Counted from the first letter of the stretch, positions 34,507 to 44,517 are shown. The stretch: DNA of 64,000 bases from Candidatus Coatesiibacteriota bacterium (GCA_030602715.1 JAUVZD010000011.1:1-64000), one strand, 5' to 3'. Numbers and translations are program-made. The notes: generated by a model not told the origin, from the letters alone.

Positions 34507-37500
34507 CTTTCCCCACCTCCCAGATACCTCTCAATCAGCTCGCCGTAGCCGTAAGGAATCTTCTGCCCATAGATGTCCTCTACGCCAAAAGACTCAAATC
34601 TGGGGGGGATATCCACCCCCGGGGGTAGATGTTGGGGCACAAAGGGGTCGTAGTAATACTTTGCCGGCTCGCTCTTGCGCTCGGTGCTCACTCCCTTGGA
34701 GCGGATGGAGCGTTTGACGGACAACAACCGCTCCATTATGTGCTCCTGCTCCTCGGTGATCCGCCCCTCGGAGAAGCCCTCGGTGAGCATCCGCTCTATC
34801 CCCTCCATTCCCTGCACCGCCCCCTGAAGTTCGTCCATCAACTCCTCCATAGCCGAGTATTTCTCCATCAACTTCTGCAGAGCCTGGCGGAGTGCCGCCT
34901 GACCAGCGGCTAGAGCAAGAAGCTGTTCCCGGCTGGGGGTGGGCATCCCCCCGCCGAAGAGGCTCCGCAAGCTCTCCCCGAGCTTTTGTTGACCGGAGAC
35001 TATCTGCTCCAGAGCGGAGAGCATGTCCGCCAACCCAGAGGGTGTGGAGGCGCTCTCCACCCCCATCTTTGCCGCCCACAAATCCAACATAGCCTCATTC
35101 ATCGCTCCTGCCGCCTCCGAAAGCATGGATAGAGCTCTCTCCTCGTCAACCGAATCTTTGGAAAGCGAGGACATCTGCTCCACAGCGCTGTCCAGTTGGC
35201 GCAGTCCTTGGGGGCTCAGGAAAAGGGTCTTTCCCATTAGCTGGCTATATTTGCGCTTCACCGCCCCCAGTCCGCTCTCCATCTGTCCCGCAGACTCCAT
35301 TTGTGAGGGGGTGATTTTACCATCCTGAGCATCAATTTCGGAGGAGAGTTGATTCGCCTGCCTTTGAAGTTCGGAGAGTGCGCACATCAGTTCATCTATT
35401 CCCTCAAGAATCTCCCGGCGCTGGTCATCGTAATAGCCCGCCTGCATCGCCTCAAGGGCGGAGAGCATCTCCTCCAGGCTCATCTGCGCCTCATCCCCCA
35501 TCTGAGTAGCTCCACTCAGGTCTCCTGCCTCCATCGCCGAAACCGCCTCACTTAATGCTTCCTTTAACTCCTCCATCTCCTCTGCGGATAGCTCGGAAAG
35601 TGCCTCACCTGCCTCCGGCGAAAATTTGCTGACGGAATCCTGAAGCTGGTCCAGCAAGTGGTCCACTCTATCCGCTTCCCCTTCAAGCCTCTGCTCCTCC
35701 TTGGAGAGCTCGCCCAGGTCCTCCCCCTCATCCAGTTGTTGGTTTATCTGCTTCTGCTTCTCAAGCATCCGTTCCAGTTGAGCCTTGACGGCATCCAACA
35801 GCATCTCCGCCTCCACCCGCTCCAGGACCTCCAGCATCTGCTCCAGCTCCTCCGCCAACCGCTCCTGCTCCATCAAAATCTGCTCCAGATAGGGCTCCAT
35901 CTCCTCAGCGGTGATGGAGTCTATAGCCTCCTGCAACTCCTCAAGCATCAGTCGGGTCTGCTCGTCCAGCAGGTTGTTCAGGCGGCGGTTGACCTCCTCT
36001 ATCTTTGCCAGGGTCTCCAGGGAGATGAACTGCTCGTTCTCCTCCATCATCTGCTCCAACTGAGCGAGCAGTTCCTCGGTTGTCGCCCTCAGTTCCTGCT
36101 CCTTTTCAATTACCTGCTCCATGGACTGCATCTGTTCGTAGGTGAGAGAATGGCGGTCGCCGAGTTCCTCCCCGAGCTCCCTCAGCGCCTCCAGCAACTC
36201 CTCCCCCTGCCGATGAACATCTTGGGCAGTGCTCGCACTCTGAAACTCCAGGCTCCTCTCCCGCTCCATGAAGAAGTCGGCGAGCTCCGGTACCTTGACC
36301 TTAAATGAGCGTGAGTAACCGGCTTTGGGCCCATTTACGGTGTCGTTATCAAAGGCTACCAGCTTACAGATGATGATATCGCCGGGCAGGGGATTGGCGA
36401 CGCTGAAATCAAAGACCGCCTCAACACTTGCCCCCAGGGGCTGGTCGGGGAAGTTGAGGAGCGGGGCGATTCCGCCCTCGCCGGTTGCGGCAAGCTCGTA
36501 GGCAAGAGCCAGACCCCGCAAGCCGTAGTCATCGCCGGCGTAGGCTCTCAGTGAAAGCCTGAGGTCCGTGCCCAGATGGACATCCCCCTCCGGCTGAAGC
36601 AGTTGAACTGTGGGTGGCAGGTCGGCGAGCATCTCCACCCTTCCCCCCTCAACAAGGGAGACCTCTCCGCCCAGGGGGTCCTTTGCCAACAGGAAAAACT
36701 CCTGGCTAGAATAGACGATCAGCTCACCGCCCCAGGCGCCGTCCTCCTGAGGGGTGAGCGAGTGCTCCGTATCACCCAGGCGCAGGTAAACCTGCTCAGC
36801 CTCACCCTCCAAAATAACGTTTAATTCCAACTCGGTGCCCGGCAGGACGGAGATAACCCCCCCGAGGACGCTCTGCAATATCTCCGGCTTTCGGCTGTAA
36901 GCGGGGGGAGTAATAGCTAATGTGAGGGAGGAGAGATGGGGAGGGATGAGGACATGCAGTCTCCCTATCTCGCTTTTATTTGCGGAAAGCTGTGCCCAAT
37001 AGCTGACATCCTCCTGCACTTTCTTCAAAACCGCCGAATACTTCCCCCCGCCCTCGTGTTTAAGTGGAAGGGAGAGGACTTCGTCCCTGTCGTCCTTCTG
37101 GACATACAGGTTCGGTGGCAGAGGGGAGTTGCCCTCAACAGCCACCTGGATGGCAAAGTCCTGACCACGATAGACCATAGCCTCCCTCGGCTCTACGGTC
37201 ACCTCCACCTGCACCGCACCCAGTATATTCTTTAACGGAAAGAGGGCTTTCTGGGAGAGGGCGTACCAGTCGTAGCCCGAAAGGGCGATGCCGGCGATCA
37301 GCAAGACCGCAAGCACCAGCCACAGAAAACCCAGGCGACCGAAGCCCCTGACAAAGGGGAAGAGCGGTCTAACCCTTTGAGCCACTCGCTCTGTAAGCAG
37401 GTAAATCAGGGAGGGGGAGTATCCCCAAAAGATACCTTTTTGCGCAGAAAGTTGATAGGCGCTCTCTAGGTCGTCGGGGGGAATGCGGGAATTTCTTGCC

Positions 37501-37772
37501 AGCAGGTCAAGGTGCAGTCGCCTCTCCCTCTTTCGGGCAAGAACAGGGAGAAGTATAGCCGATACGACAACCAGCAAAACAAGGACAAGCTCCAGGAGAT
37601 AGAAGCCGGTCCTTGCCAAGATGAAGTCAGCCAGTGCAAGAGCTTGCAGAGCCAGGCAAAGAACGCAGAAAAACCCCAGCATAGCCTGTATAAGGCGACC
37701 CAGAGACAAGCCCATCTGTGCCCATCTTAAAGCCGAAAGGATACGGCGGTGATATGTGGTCAGCGCTTCCAT
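34503..37772 (-). CDS. Large DUF4175-family membrane protein
   Basis: 1089 residues. Two N-terminal transmembrane helices (about 25-75), a third near residues 145-170, then a beta-rich periplasmic region (about 185-500) and a very long Glu/Gln-rich helical part (about 500-1000; for example MEQVIEKEQELRATTEELL) predicted as coiled coil. The C-terminus is proline-rich. This layout is that of DUF4175 proteins, whose function is unknown; the usual context is envelope genes, often near MoxR/VWA clusters, which are not seen here. The downstream exported TPR protein starts inside its stop codon. Confidence 0.8.
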   Translation of the reverse strand: MEALTTYHRRILSALRWAQMGLSLGRLIQAMLGFFCVLCLALQALALADFILARTGFYLLELVLVLLVVVSAILLPVLARKRERRLHLDLLARNSRIPPDDLESAYQLSAQKGIFWGYSPSLIYLLTERVAQRVRPLFPFVRGFGRLGFLWLVLAVLLIAGIALSGYDWYALSQKALFPLKNILGAVQVEVTVEPREAMVYRGQDFAIQVAVEGNSPLPPNLYVQKDDRDEVLSLPLKHEGGGKYSAVLKKVQEDVSYWAQLSANKSEIGRLHVLIPPHLSSLTLAITPPAYSRKPEILQSVLGGVISVLPGTELELNVILEGEAEQVYLRLGDTEHSLTPQEDGAWGGELIVYSSQEFFLLAKDPLGGEVSLVEGGRVEMLADLPPTVQLLQPEGDVHLGTDLRLSLRAYAGDDYGLRGLALAYELAATGEGGIAPLLNFPDQPLGASVEAVFDFSVANPLPGDIIICKLVAFDNDTVNGPKAGYSRSFKVKVPELADFFMERERSLEFQSASTAQDVHRQGEELLEALRELGEELGDRHSLTYEQMQSMEQVIEKEQELRATTEELLAQLEQMMEENEQFISLETLAKIEEVNRRLNNLLDEQTRLMLEELQEAIDSITAEEMEPYLEQILMEQERLAEELEQMLEVLERVEAEMLLDAVKAQLERMLEKQKQINQQLDEGEDLGELSKEEQRLEGEADRVDHLLDQLQDSVSKFSPEAGEALSELSAEEMEELKEALSEAVSAMEAGDLSGATQMGDEAQMSLEEMLSALEAMQAGYYDDQRREILEGIDELMCALSELQRQANQLSSEIDAQDGKITPSQMESAGQMESGLGAVKRKYSQLMGKTLFLSPQGLRQLDSAVEQMSSLSKDSVDEERALSMLSEAAGAMNEAMLDLWAAKMGVESASTPSGLADMLSALEQIVSGQQKLGESLRSLFGGGMPTPSREQLLALAAGQAALRQALQKLMEKYSAMEELMDELQGAVQGMEGIERMLTEGFSEGRITEEQEHIMERLLSVKRSIRSKGVSTERKSEPAKYYYDPFVPQHLPPGVDIPPRFESFGVEDIYGQKIPYGYGELIERYLGGGER

Positions 37773-37910
37773 CTGAAAAGGATGATTAAGTATAAAGATA
37801 TATTATCACAGTTTTTGGACTGAGGGAGCATCATTTACATCTCGTTCTTCAAAGCATAAGATTAGACAGAAGGCGTGCTGGCTCCGTTTAGGCAACTTGC
37901 CCAATCCAGC

Positions 37911-37939
37911 TTGATTTTGGTGTAAGCTTATCCTATTAT
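37911..37939 (+). promoter_or_regulatory. Promoter of the CofE-like/DUF2079 operon
   Basis: TTGATT (37911-37916), a 17-nt spacer and TATTAT (37934-37939), 31 nt before ATG 37971. Confidence 0.6.
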
Positions 37940-37970
37940 CAGACGGTAACAGCCCTAATTTAGGCGAAGA

Positions 37971-38654
37971 ATGGCACAGATACTGAAGATTCCCATAAAA
38001 ACCCACCTTATAATCCCCGACGACGACATCGTTGAGGTGGTAGAACGCTATGTTCATCCTCACATTCAAGAGGGCGACATCGTTCTGGTCACCTCCAAGA
38101 TAGTCTCCATCTGCCAGCGGCGCGTCCGTCACTTTGACCGGCTCCAAGTCGGTTTCTGGGCGAACAGACTTTGGAAATATGTCACCGTGCCCAAGTTCGG
38201 CATAGGTGCGGTGGGTTTACCGGAGAAGATGCAGGCGGCGATAGACATCGCCGAGCTACCCCGCATACTACTCGCCGCTCTGGTGGCTGGTATAACCCGC
38301 ACATTTCTTCGCCGCAGAGGGGATTTTTTCCGCATCGCCGGCCATCAGGTCGCCGAGATAGATGGCAGCCGTATCCTCACCTTTGAGCAGTACTGCCGGG
38401 TGATAATATACGGTCCCGTAAACGGCGATGCAGTAGCCGAAGCCATCAAGGAGCGGGTGGACGCCGAGGTGGCTATCATAGACGCCGGCGACTGGGGGAA
38501 TGTGGATGTGCTGGGAGCCTCCAGCGGTCTGGACTGGAGCAGGCGGCAGTGGATAATCGCCAACTGCGCCGATAACCCCCTGGGGCAGACCATGGAGATG
38601 ACCCCGGTGGGGATTTTGCGGGTGGTGGGCGCCGGCAGGAAGGGAAGGGGATAA
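37971..38654 (+). CDS. F420-0:gamma-glutamyl ligase (CofE)-like protein
   Basis: 227 residues. The N-terminus LKIPIKTHLIIPDDDIVEVVERYV followed by EGDIVLVTSKIVSICQ (about residues 35-50) is the CofE/F420_ligase fold, and a late NADNPLGQ-like segment (NCADNPLGQTMEMTP) is also typical. No other F420 gene is visible, and these stand-alone bacterial homologues have no proven F420 role, so I give no gene symbol. The stop overlaps the start of the DUF2079 membrane protein by one base (TAATG), indicating translational coupling. Confidence 0.75.
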   Translation: MAQILKIPIKTHLIIPDDDIVEVVERYVHPHIQEGDIVLVTSKIVSICQRRVRHFDRLQVGFWANRLWKYVTVPKFGIGAVGLPEKMQAAIDIAELPRILLAALVAGITRTFLRRRGDFFRIAGHQVAEIDGSRILTFEQYCRVIIYGPVNGDAVAEAIKERVDAEVAIIDAGDWGNVDVLGASSGLDWSRRQWIIANCADNPLGQTMEMTPVGILRVVGAGRKGRG

Positions 38655-41059
38655 TGGAATTTGTGGAATATATCTCCCTACGTAGTTTAGGTATCCTCCT
38701 TTCCATCGTCCTTCCCTTTCTCATCCTAATAGCATCCCTGTGGCTTTCCTGCAAGGAGAAGCTCTACGACTGGCTTTCGCGCTTTGCAGAGCGTTATGGT
38801 AGGCAAGTGGTATATATCGTAGGCGGTCTTTTCCTCATCTGCCTGGTCTATGAGAAGATAATAGACTATCTCTCCTTGCGCTACCTGTTCACCGAGACCG
38901 GCGTCTTCCACCAGGGGCTGTGGAACACCATAAACGGCAACTTCTGCGATGTATCCGGATATTCGCCCCACCACCTCCTGCTCAACCATTTTGAGCCCAT
39001 CCTCTTCCTTCTCCTCCCCCTCTACTATATCCAGCCCACACAACTGTGGCTGGTCTTCCTCCCGGTAATAGTCGCCTTCATCGGGGGAATTATCCTATAT
39101 CGCCTCCTTGAAGCCTACAATACAGATAAAGTATTAGCCCTCTTGCTCACCATCGCCTACTTCTTCTACCCCACGGTATATAACTCCGCCTCCTGGGACT
39201 ACAACTCCGCCGCCCTCATAATGCTCTTCACCCTCTGCGCACTACTTATGGAGGTGCGCAAGAAGAACCTCTGGTTTTTCGTCTTCATCCTCCTCACCAT
39301 GATGTGCAAGGAAGATGTAGCCCCGCTCATATTCTGCCTGGGCATATACATCTTCTTCTCCCGCAAACGTCGCCTTCTGGGGGCGGTCACTTCCGCAGTA
39401 TCCGTCGTCTTCTTGGGTGCATACCTGCTCATCACCGGGATGATAACCGACGCTCCCAGCTTTCACATCGTGGATAGATTCTATCCCCTGGCAAGCGACA
39501 GCTTGGAACTGCTCCTGAGCCCCATTCTCCATCCCCGCCTGTTCTTCAGCACCCTTTTTTCCGGGGCAAACATCTCCCTGCTGGTAAAAACCCTCATTCC
39601 GCTGGCGCTACTTCCCGTCTTTTCCGGAGCGCTTTCCGTGGGAATATATGTCCTGCTCATTCCCACCTTCCTCAGCCAGATCGCCATCCAACATAACGCC
39701 TTCGCTCAAACCCACGCCTATATAGTCCCCTTCCTCTTTCTAGGCACAGCCTTGGGGGTATCCTTCTGGGCCAGGAGACAGCGAAGTTGGACCCGGTTCC
39801 TGAAAAAATTCAACATTAACTTACTGGTCGGATTATACATAGTCGGGGCTTGCGTCTCCTACCATCTTTACTATTCCTGGTCCCCGATTTCGCTGAACGC
39901 CTCTACCAGCATAGTATATGCGGAGTCCATCCAGGAGCAGTTTCACCAGATTACAGAGAAGTTTTCAAAAGACGACGCCATCGGCACTAACCATCGGACA
40001 TCCAGCTACCTGAGCAATCGCCGTTACATCTCCCCAGGGCACGATGTGGATTTTGACTATGTGCTCTACTTCCTGGACAATATTGACCCCACCATGAACA
40101 TTCTGCTTCTAGAATCGCTTTCCCTGGACCACTTTGCGGTGGAGGAGCAGTACCCTAACTTCATTATCTTGAAAAACGCCCCCAAAAGCACGCTGAATAA
40201 GGACATCTATCAATCGGTCTATTCCCGCTTTGATGACGCCTGGGGAATGGCGGAACCGGGAAAGATGTTTAAAGACCCCCAGGCGAAGAACGGCTTAGCC
40301 ACCATAATCGGGGGTTATCTCTCAAAACAGTACTTTCAATATCTACTCTGGTATCCGCCGGGAGAATACAAGCTGGAAATAATGCTGTGCGGTGAGCCCC
40401 AGCCGGGGAAGAGTCTGCTAATTGAGATAATCACCTTCGGTGGGATGGACGTTGACCCCCTCAAGCAGAGCGCCAACATCCCCCTGGACGACCTCTCAGC
40501 GGACGAGTATCGCCCCTTCCCCATCACCATAGTCATCCCCCGGGGAAAGAGGATGCTTTTGCACTTCACCACGCCAAAGGGAGGGGAGGTCCATTACGAT
40601 GGCTTTCTGGTCTCTGAAGGTCTACCCGCCTTTGAGGAGCTTGCGGATATGTTCATAGACCGCTGTTTCTCAGTGGACGGCGAAGGTGAACTTCAGACCA
40701 TCCCCCTGAACCATGAACTCTACTCCCGACCCGGATTCCTCCTGAGTGAAGAGGGCAAAACCTACTCCTTCACCATGAACGATGTCGCAAGCGATGCCAT
40801 CGCCCTCAATCTCTCCCTCATGGTGAGTGAATATCCCTATCCCCGTCCCCTGGCGGAGATTGTGATAAGAAGCGGAGGGCAGATAATCGGCGAACTGAAA
40901 CTGGACCGCCGAAGGATTGCCTTTGACAATTATTATGAGCTGATAACCGTGTTTCTGGATGGTGAACCCAGCTCCACCATCACCCTGGAGATCACTCCCC
41001 TGCTTGCAGACCAACTGTATCTAAATATAGTGCAGACTAGAAAATTGGTGGAGAAGTAA
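38654..41059 (+). CDS. DUF2079-family polytopic membrane protein
   Basis: 801 residues. The first 420 contain about 10-11 transmembrane helices with DUF2079 markers: TGVFHQGLWNTINGNF (about residues 83-98), HHLLLNHFEPILFLLLPLY (about 106-124) and, later, a DYNSAALIMLF loop. The fold resembles GT-C glycosyltransferases. The C-terminal half is soluble and extracytoplasmic (an HRTSSYLSNRRYISPG segment, then beta-rich domains), longer than in many family members. Coupled to the CofE-like gene. Role unknown; envelope glycan or lipid transfer is conceivable. Confidence 0.8.
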   Translation: MEFVEYISLRSLGILLSIVLPFLILIASLWLSCKEKLYDWLSRFAERYGRQVVYIVGGLFLICLVYEKIIDYLSLRYLFTETGVFHQGLWNTINGNFCDVSGYSPHHLLLNHFEPILFLLLPLYYIQPTQLWLVFLPVIVAFIGGIILYRLLEAYNTDKVLALLLTIAYFFYPTVYNSASWDYNSAALIMLFTLCALLMEVRKKNLWFFVFILLTMMCKEDVAPLIFCLGIYIFFSRKRRLLGAVTSAVSVVFLGAYLLITGMITDAPSFHIVDRFYPLASDSLELLLSPILHPRLFFSTLFSGANISLLVKTLIPLALLPVFSGALSVGIYVLLIPTFLSQIAIQHNAFAQTHAYIVPFLFLGTALGVSFWARRQRSWTRFLKKFNINLLVGLYIVGACVSYHLYYSWSPISLNASTSIVYAESIQEQFHQITEKFSKDDAIGTNHRTSSYLSNRRYISPGHDVDFDYVLYFLDNIDPTMNILLLESLSLDHFAVEEQYPNFIILKNAPKSTLNKDIYQSVYSRFDDAWGMAEPGKMFKDPQAKNGLATIIGGYLSKQYFQYLLWYPPGEYKLEIMLCGEPQPGKSLLIEIITFGGMDVDPLKQSANIPLDDLSADEYRPFPITIVIPRGKRMLLHFTTPKGGEVHYDGFLVSEGLPAFEELADMFIDRCFSVDGEGELQTIPLNHELYSRPGFLLSEEGKTYSFTMNDVASDAIALNLSLMVSEYPYPRPLAEIVIRSGGQIIGELKLDRRRIAFDNYYELITVFLDGEPSSTITLEITPLLADQLYLNIVQTRKLVEK

Positions 41060-41191
41060 CCATTGATTTTATCGGCAGTATTTACATATCTTCTGCAGAT
41101 AGAAGCGCAGAGAATCTGAAAGACTTTAAGCCCAAATGGGCAGAAAAAATGTTAAAATCTTCGTGATGGCATAAAATTGCAAGGAGGTTTT

Positions 41192-41944
41192 ATGTCCGGT
41201 CACTCCAGATGGTCCACCATAAAGCGCAAGAAGGGGGCAAAGGACGCCAAGCGGGGACAGTTGTTCTCCAGGCTGATCAAGGAGATCACCATCGCCGCCA
41301 AACTGGGAGGCGGAGATGCGGACACCAATACCCGTCTGAGGATAGCTATCGCCACCGCCAAGGAGAACAACATGCCCAAGGGCAACATTGAGCGGGCTAT
41401 CAGACGGGGCACAGGCGCTGAGGAGGGGGTCAACTATGAAGAGGTACTCTACGAGGCGTACGGTCCCGGGGGGGTAGCTTTCCTGTTAGAGACCTTGACC
41501 GACAACCGCAATCGCACCGTCGGCGAGGTGCGCTACATACTGGATAAAAACGGGGGGAGTCTGGCTGAGTCCGGCTCCGTCGCCTGGCAGTTTGAAAAAA
41601 TCGGCTTGATAGTCATTGACGACCCCAAAGCCGACCCGGACAGGATATTGGACATAGCCCTGGAAACAGGCGCCGAGGATATCAACCAGGAGGAAGGTAT
41701 AATTGAGATATTCACCCCGGTGAGCAAGTTTCACGATGTCTGCACCGCCCTGGACCACGCCGGTATCGCCCGCAGTCTCTCTGAGATCTCCATGCGCCCC
41801 AAATCCACCGTCAGGGTGGAGGGTAAGGAGGCTGAAAAATTGCTCCACCTATATGAGTTGTTGGAGGAGCACGACGACATCCAGAAGGTCTGGGCTAACT
41901 TTGACATCCCCGACGAGATTCTATCCGCTGTGGCTGAAGGATGA
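41192..41944 (+). CDS. yebC: YebC/PmpR-family protein
   Basis: About 250 residues starting MSGHSRWSTIKRKKGAKDAK, the invariant YebC N-terminus, then NMPKGNIERAIRRGTG, the YEAYGPGGVAFLLETLTDN segment and NKNGGSLAESGSVAWQFE-type sequence. YebC proteins act as transcription factors and/or ribosome-associated factors that relieve stalling at proline stretches. ATG 41192 follows AAGGAGG; the track starts five codons earlier at a TTG. The stop overlaps the ruvC start, the conserved yebC-ruvC-ruvA order. Confidence 0.95.
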   Translation: MSGHSRWSTIKRKKGAKDAKRGQLFSRLIKEITIAAKLGGGDADTNTRLRIAIATAKENNMPKGNIERAIRRGTGAEEGVNYEEVLYEAYGPGGVAFLLETLTDNRNRTVGEVRYILDKNGGSLAESGSVAWQFEKIGLIVIDDPKADPDRILDIALETGAEDINQEEGIIEIFTPVSKFHDVCTALDHAGIARSLSEISMRPKSTVRVEGKEAEKLLHLYELLEEHDDIQKVWANFDIPDEILSAVAEG

Positions 41945-42453
41945 TGAACCCCCAAAAAAGGGACCAACCCCTAATAATTCTGGGCATAGACCCCGGTCTG
42001 GCGGCTACCGGCTACGGAATAATCTCCCTCATTGACCGCAAGGTGGAGGTACAGAGCGGGGGAATAATCACCACCCAAGAGGGCCACCCCCTGCAGGAGC
42101 GGTTGGCTCACCTCCACCGGGAGGTCTCTTACATATTGGAAAAACACCAGCCCCAGATTATGGCAATAGAGGGACTATATAGTCATTACCGCCATCCCAG
42201 CACCGCCATCCTGATGGGGCATGCCCGGGGGGTAATCATACTCTCCGCCCAAAGGAATACCTTAGAGGTCGCCGAATATCCCCCAGCGACGATAAAACAG
42301 GCGGTCAGCGGGAGCGGGCGTGCGAGCAAGGAGCAGGTGCGGGGGATGGTGTCCGCCATGCTCTCTATAGAGGGTGAGAAGTTATCCGACCACATTAGCG
42401 ACGCCCTGGCTTGCGCCTTAACCCACCTCATCAAGGAGGATAAGTGGCCATGA
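41941..42453 (+). CDS. ruvC: Holliday-junction resolvase RuvC
   Basis: 170 residues, a dimeric endonuclease that cuts Holliday junctions. Catalytic acidic residues are visible in ILGIDPGLAATGYG (Asp near 17), IEGLYSHYRHP (Glu near 76) and LSDHISDALACAL (Asp near 149 and 152). Its ATG overlaps the yebC stop (ATGA) and its own stop overlaps the ruvA ATG, so the three are coupled. RuvC acts with the RuvAB branch-migration motor; ruvB is not in this cluster. Confidence 0.95.
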   Translation: MMNPQKRDQPLIILGIDPGLAATGYGIISLIDRKVEVQSGGIITTQEGHPLQERLAHLHREVSYILEKHQPQIMAIEGLYSHYRHPSTAILMGHARGVIILSAQRNTLEVAEYPPATIKQAVSGSGRASKEQVRGMVSAMLSIEGEKLSDHISDALACALTHLIKEDKWP

Positions 42454-43055
42454 TCGCTTATCTACGGGGGACCCTGATCAGCCTGGGGGAGGAGGGCATC
42501 ACCCTGGAGGTCGGTGGGGTGGGAGTTCGCTTGAACCTCTCCTCCTACGAGCGGGCGCAGTTGACCGAGGAGGAGCTTTCCGAAGAGATCATCTTAAACA
42601 CCCACCTGGCACTGACCACCTCCGGAAACCAGATCAGCGTTATGTTGGCTGGCTTCCTGAACCAGGAGACCTACCACCTCTTCACCAAGTTGGTCACCGT
42701 CCCCGGTTTAGGGCCGAGGGCGGCGCTTCAGGCCATATCCCAGCCTCCGACGGAGCTGATAAAGGCCATAAACGACGGCGATGTGGAAACGCTCAAACGT
42801 CTGCCGGGCATCGGCGCCGCAAAAGCCCGGCAGATAATCTCCAGCCTGGCCGGGAAGGTGGTCCTTCCTGAGGAGGCGGAAGCTCGTGCCTCCGCCGCAA
42901 CTCTTGAGCCCCCCTGGGACGATGTATGGAGCGCCCTGGAGAAATTCGGTCACAAGCGCACGGAGATTGAGGGGATGATAACCAAAGCCCGAAAGGAGCT
43001 TCCCGAGGCTGAATCGGTGGAGGAGATTCTGGCGCATATCTATAGGCGGGAGTAG
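42450..43055 (+). CDS. ruvA: Holliday-junction-binding protein RuvA
   Basis: 201 residues from ATG 42450 (MIAYLRGTLISL); the track adds a GTG two codons upstream. Domain I is an OB fold, domain II has the helix-hairpin-helix VPGLGPRAALQAI and LPGIGAAKARQIISSL (about residues 75-130), and domain III at the C-terminus binds RuvB. It tetramerises on the four-way junction. ATG overlaps the ruvC TGA. The next gene in most bacteria is ruvB; here the gad operon follows on the opposite strand, 31 nt away. Confidence 0.94.
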   Translation: MIAYLRGTLISLGEEGITLEVGGVGVRLNLSSYERAQLTEEELSEEIILNTHLALTTSGNQISVMLAGFLNQETYHLFTKLVTVPGLGPRAALQAISQPPTELIKAINDGDVETLKRLPGIGAAKARQIISSLAGKVVLPEEAEARASAATLEPPWDDVWSALEKFGHKRTEIEGMITKARKELPEAESVEEILAHIYRRE

Positions 43056-43086
43056 AGGGTTTGCCGCAACCGGGAGGTTGAAGCGC

Positions 43087-44517
43087 TCACTCCCCTCCCC
43101 CGACCGTGGGTTGCTTCCAACGCGGCTTACGGAACTGATATATGATCAAAGGTATGGCGCATACTAAGATTATGCCCAAGATCAGGAATGCCTCGTAGAA
43201 GACAACGCTACCTATCTCTAGTTGGGAAGGAGGAACGTAGCCGAGCGCCACGGCTAAAACGGCGACGACCGTCGCGACGCCCGCAACCAACCACATCCCC
43301 CATTTACCGCCCGGGACCTTGTAAGGTCGCGGGACGTCCGGTTTGGAATAACGTAAGCGAATAGCCGATATAAACAACAAAATATACATCACCAGATAGA
43401 GTTGCGCCGTTAGCACGGTTAGGATCCAATAAGAGCTGCTCACGGTCGGCATAAGGAGGAATACGAACGACAGGGCCGTCACGACCAACGCCTGGATTAA
43501 TAAGATATTGGTCTGCACGCCATGGCGGTTGACGCGTTGAAAGAAAGGCGGCAGATACCCGTTGCGGGCAACTGCCAGGATGCCCTTGCTTGGGCCGGCG
43601 ATCCACGAGCAGATCTGACCGAAAACGCCGAACGTGAGGAGCAGGGCGACGACCGGCAGGAACCATGTCATATGATAATTATCCAAAAAAACCGTGAATG
43701 CCTCCATCAAACCCGCGACGAGACTGATCTTCTCTCGCGGCACCACGGTGGCAACGGATAACGTGCCTAGAACGAACACAACGAGTACAATAACCGTCGC
43801 GAGGAATATCGCCTTCGGGAAATTCTTCCGCGGGTCTTTTACCTCTTGGGCATGGGCGGCGGACACCTCCATCCCGGAGAAGAAAAGGAGAGCACTCGCC
43901 GCCAGCACAATGGTGCCGAGTTTACTGAATTCCGGGATCAACGTACTCGCGGCGAAAGAAATCTGCGACGGCTCGCCAAGCGCAATCCAAACGATCCCGA
44001 AGATAATGATCAACGCGCCCGGCAGCAGCGTCCCCCCGATGACGCAGAGGGTACTGATCAAACCGGAGACTCTCATCCCCAAGAAATTAGCTAATGTCGC
44101 TCCCCAGTATACGACCAGGATTACGGCGATGCCGTAAACCTTGTTCCCAGCGAGGGAGGGGCTCAAGACGAAGGCGAACATCGCAGCCGCAAAAGCCAAC
44201 ACCGTCGGATACCAGATGACGTTCTGAAACCACTGCAACCAGACCGCTAGAAAACCCCACCTCGCACCGAGCGCCTCTTTTACCCAGACGAAGATGCCAC
44301 CTCGTTTCGGCCACCCGGTGGCGAGCTCAGCGGAGACCAACGCCGTGGGAATTAGAAATATGGCCGCGGCCACCACGAAATAAAAGACCGCGCTGAGGCC
44401 GTATTCGGCCATAGTTGGCAAACCGCGTAAGCTCATAATTATCGCGACGTTGATCATCGCGAGCGTAAAGACGTTCAATACGCGACGAGTACCCGACTTT
44501 ACTTGATTCGCGATCAT
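43087..44517 (-). CDS. gadC: APC-family amino-acid permease, GadC-type glutamate/GABA antiporter
   Basis: 476 residues with about 12 transmembrane helices. The N-terminal helix 1 region VFTLAMINVAIIMSLRGLP and the later EVSAAHAQEVKDPRKNFPKAI are characteristic of the GadC branch of the APC superfamily. GadC exchanges extracellular glutamate for cytoplasmic GABA, exporting a proton equivalent in acid resistance. It lies 40 nt downstream of gadB in the same operon. CpG-rich codon use (many ACG, GCG, CGA, GTC) differs from neighbouring genes, indicating transfer with gadB. Confidence 0.9.
   Translation of the reverse strand: MIANQVKSGTRRVLNVFTLAMINVAIIMSLRGLPTMAEYGLSAVFYFVVAAAIFLIPTALVSAELATGWPKRGGIFVWVKEALGARWGFLAVWLQWFQNVIWYPTVLAFAAAMFAFVLSPSLAGNKVYGIAVILVVYWGATLANFLGMRVSGLISTLCVIGGTLLPGALIIIFGIVWIALGEPSQISFAASTLIPEFSKLGTIVLAASALLFFSGMEVSAAHAQEVKDPRKNFPKAIFLATVIVLVVFVLGTLSVATVVPREKISLVAGLMEAFTVFLDNYHMTWFLPVVALLLTFGVFGQICSWIAGPSKGILAVARNGYLPPFFQRVNRHGVQTNILLIQALVVTALSFVFLLMPTVSSSYWILTVLTAQLYLVMYILLFISAIRLRYSKPDVPRPYKVPGGKWGMWLVAGVATVVAVLAVALGYVPPSQLEIGSVVFYEAFLILGIILVCAIPLIIYQFRKPRWKQPTVGGGE

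Noticed and set aside
37806-38147. 113-codon minus-strand ORF between DUF4175 and the CofE-like gene
   Set aside because: Overlaps the CofE-like gene and its promoter, with no ribosome-binding site or recognisable features.
37971-38654. Calling the CofE-like gene cofE and inferring F420 synthesis
   Set aside because: No other F420 gene is present and the operon partner is a DUF2079 membrane protein.
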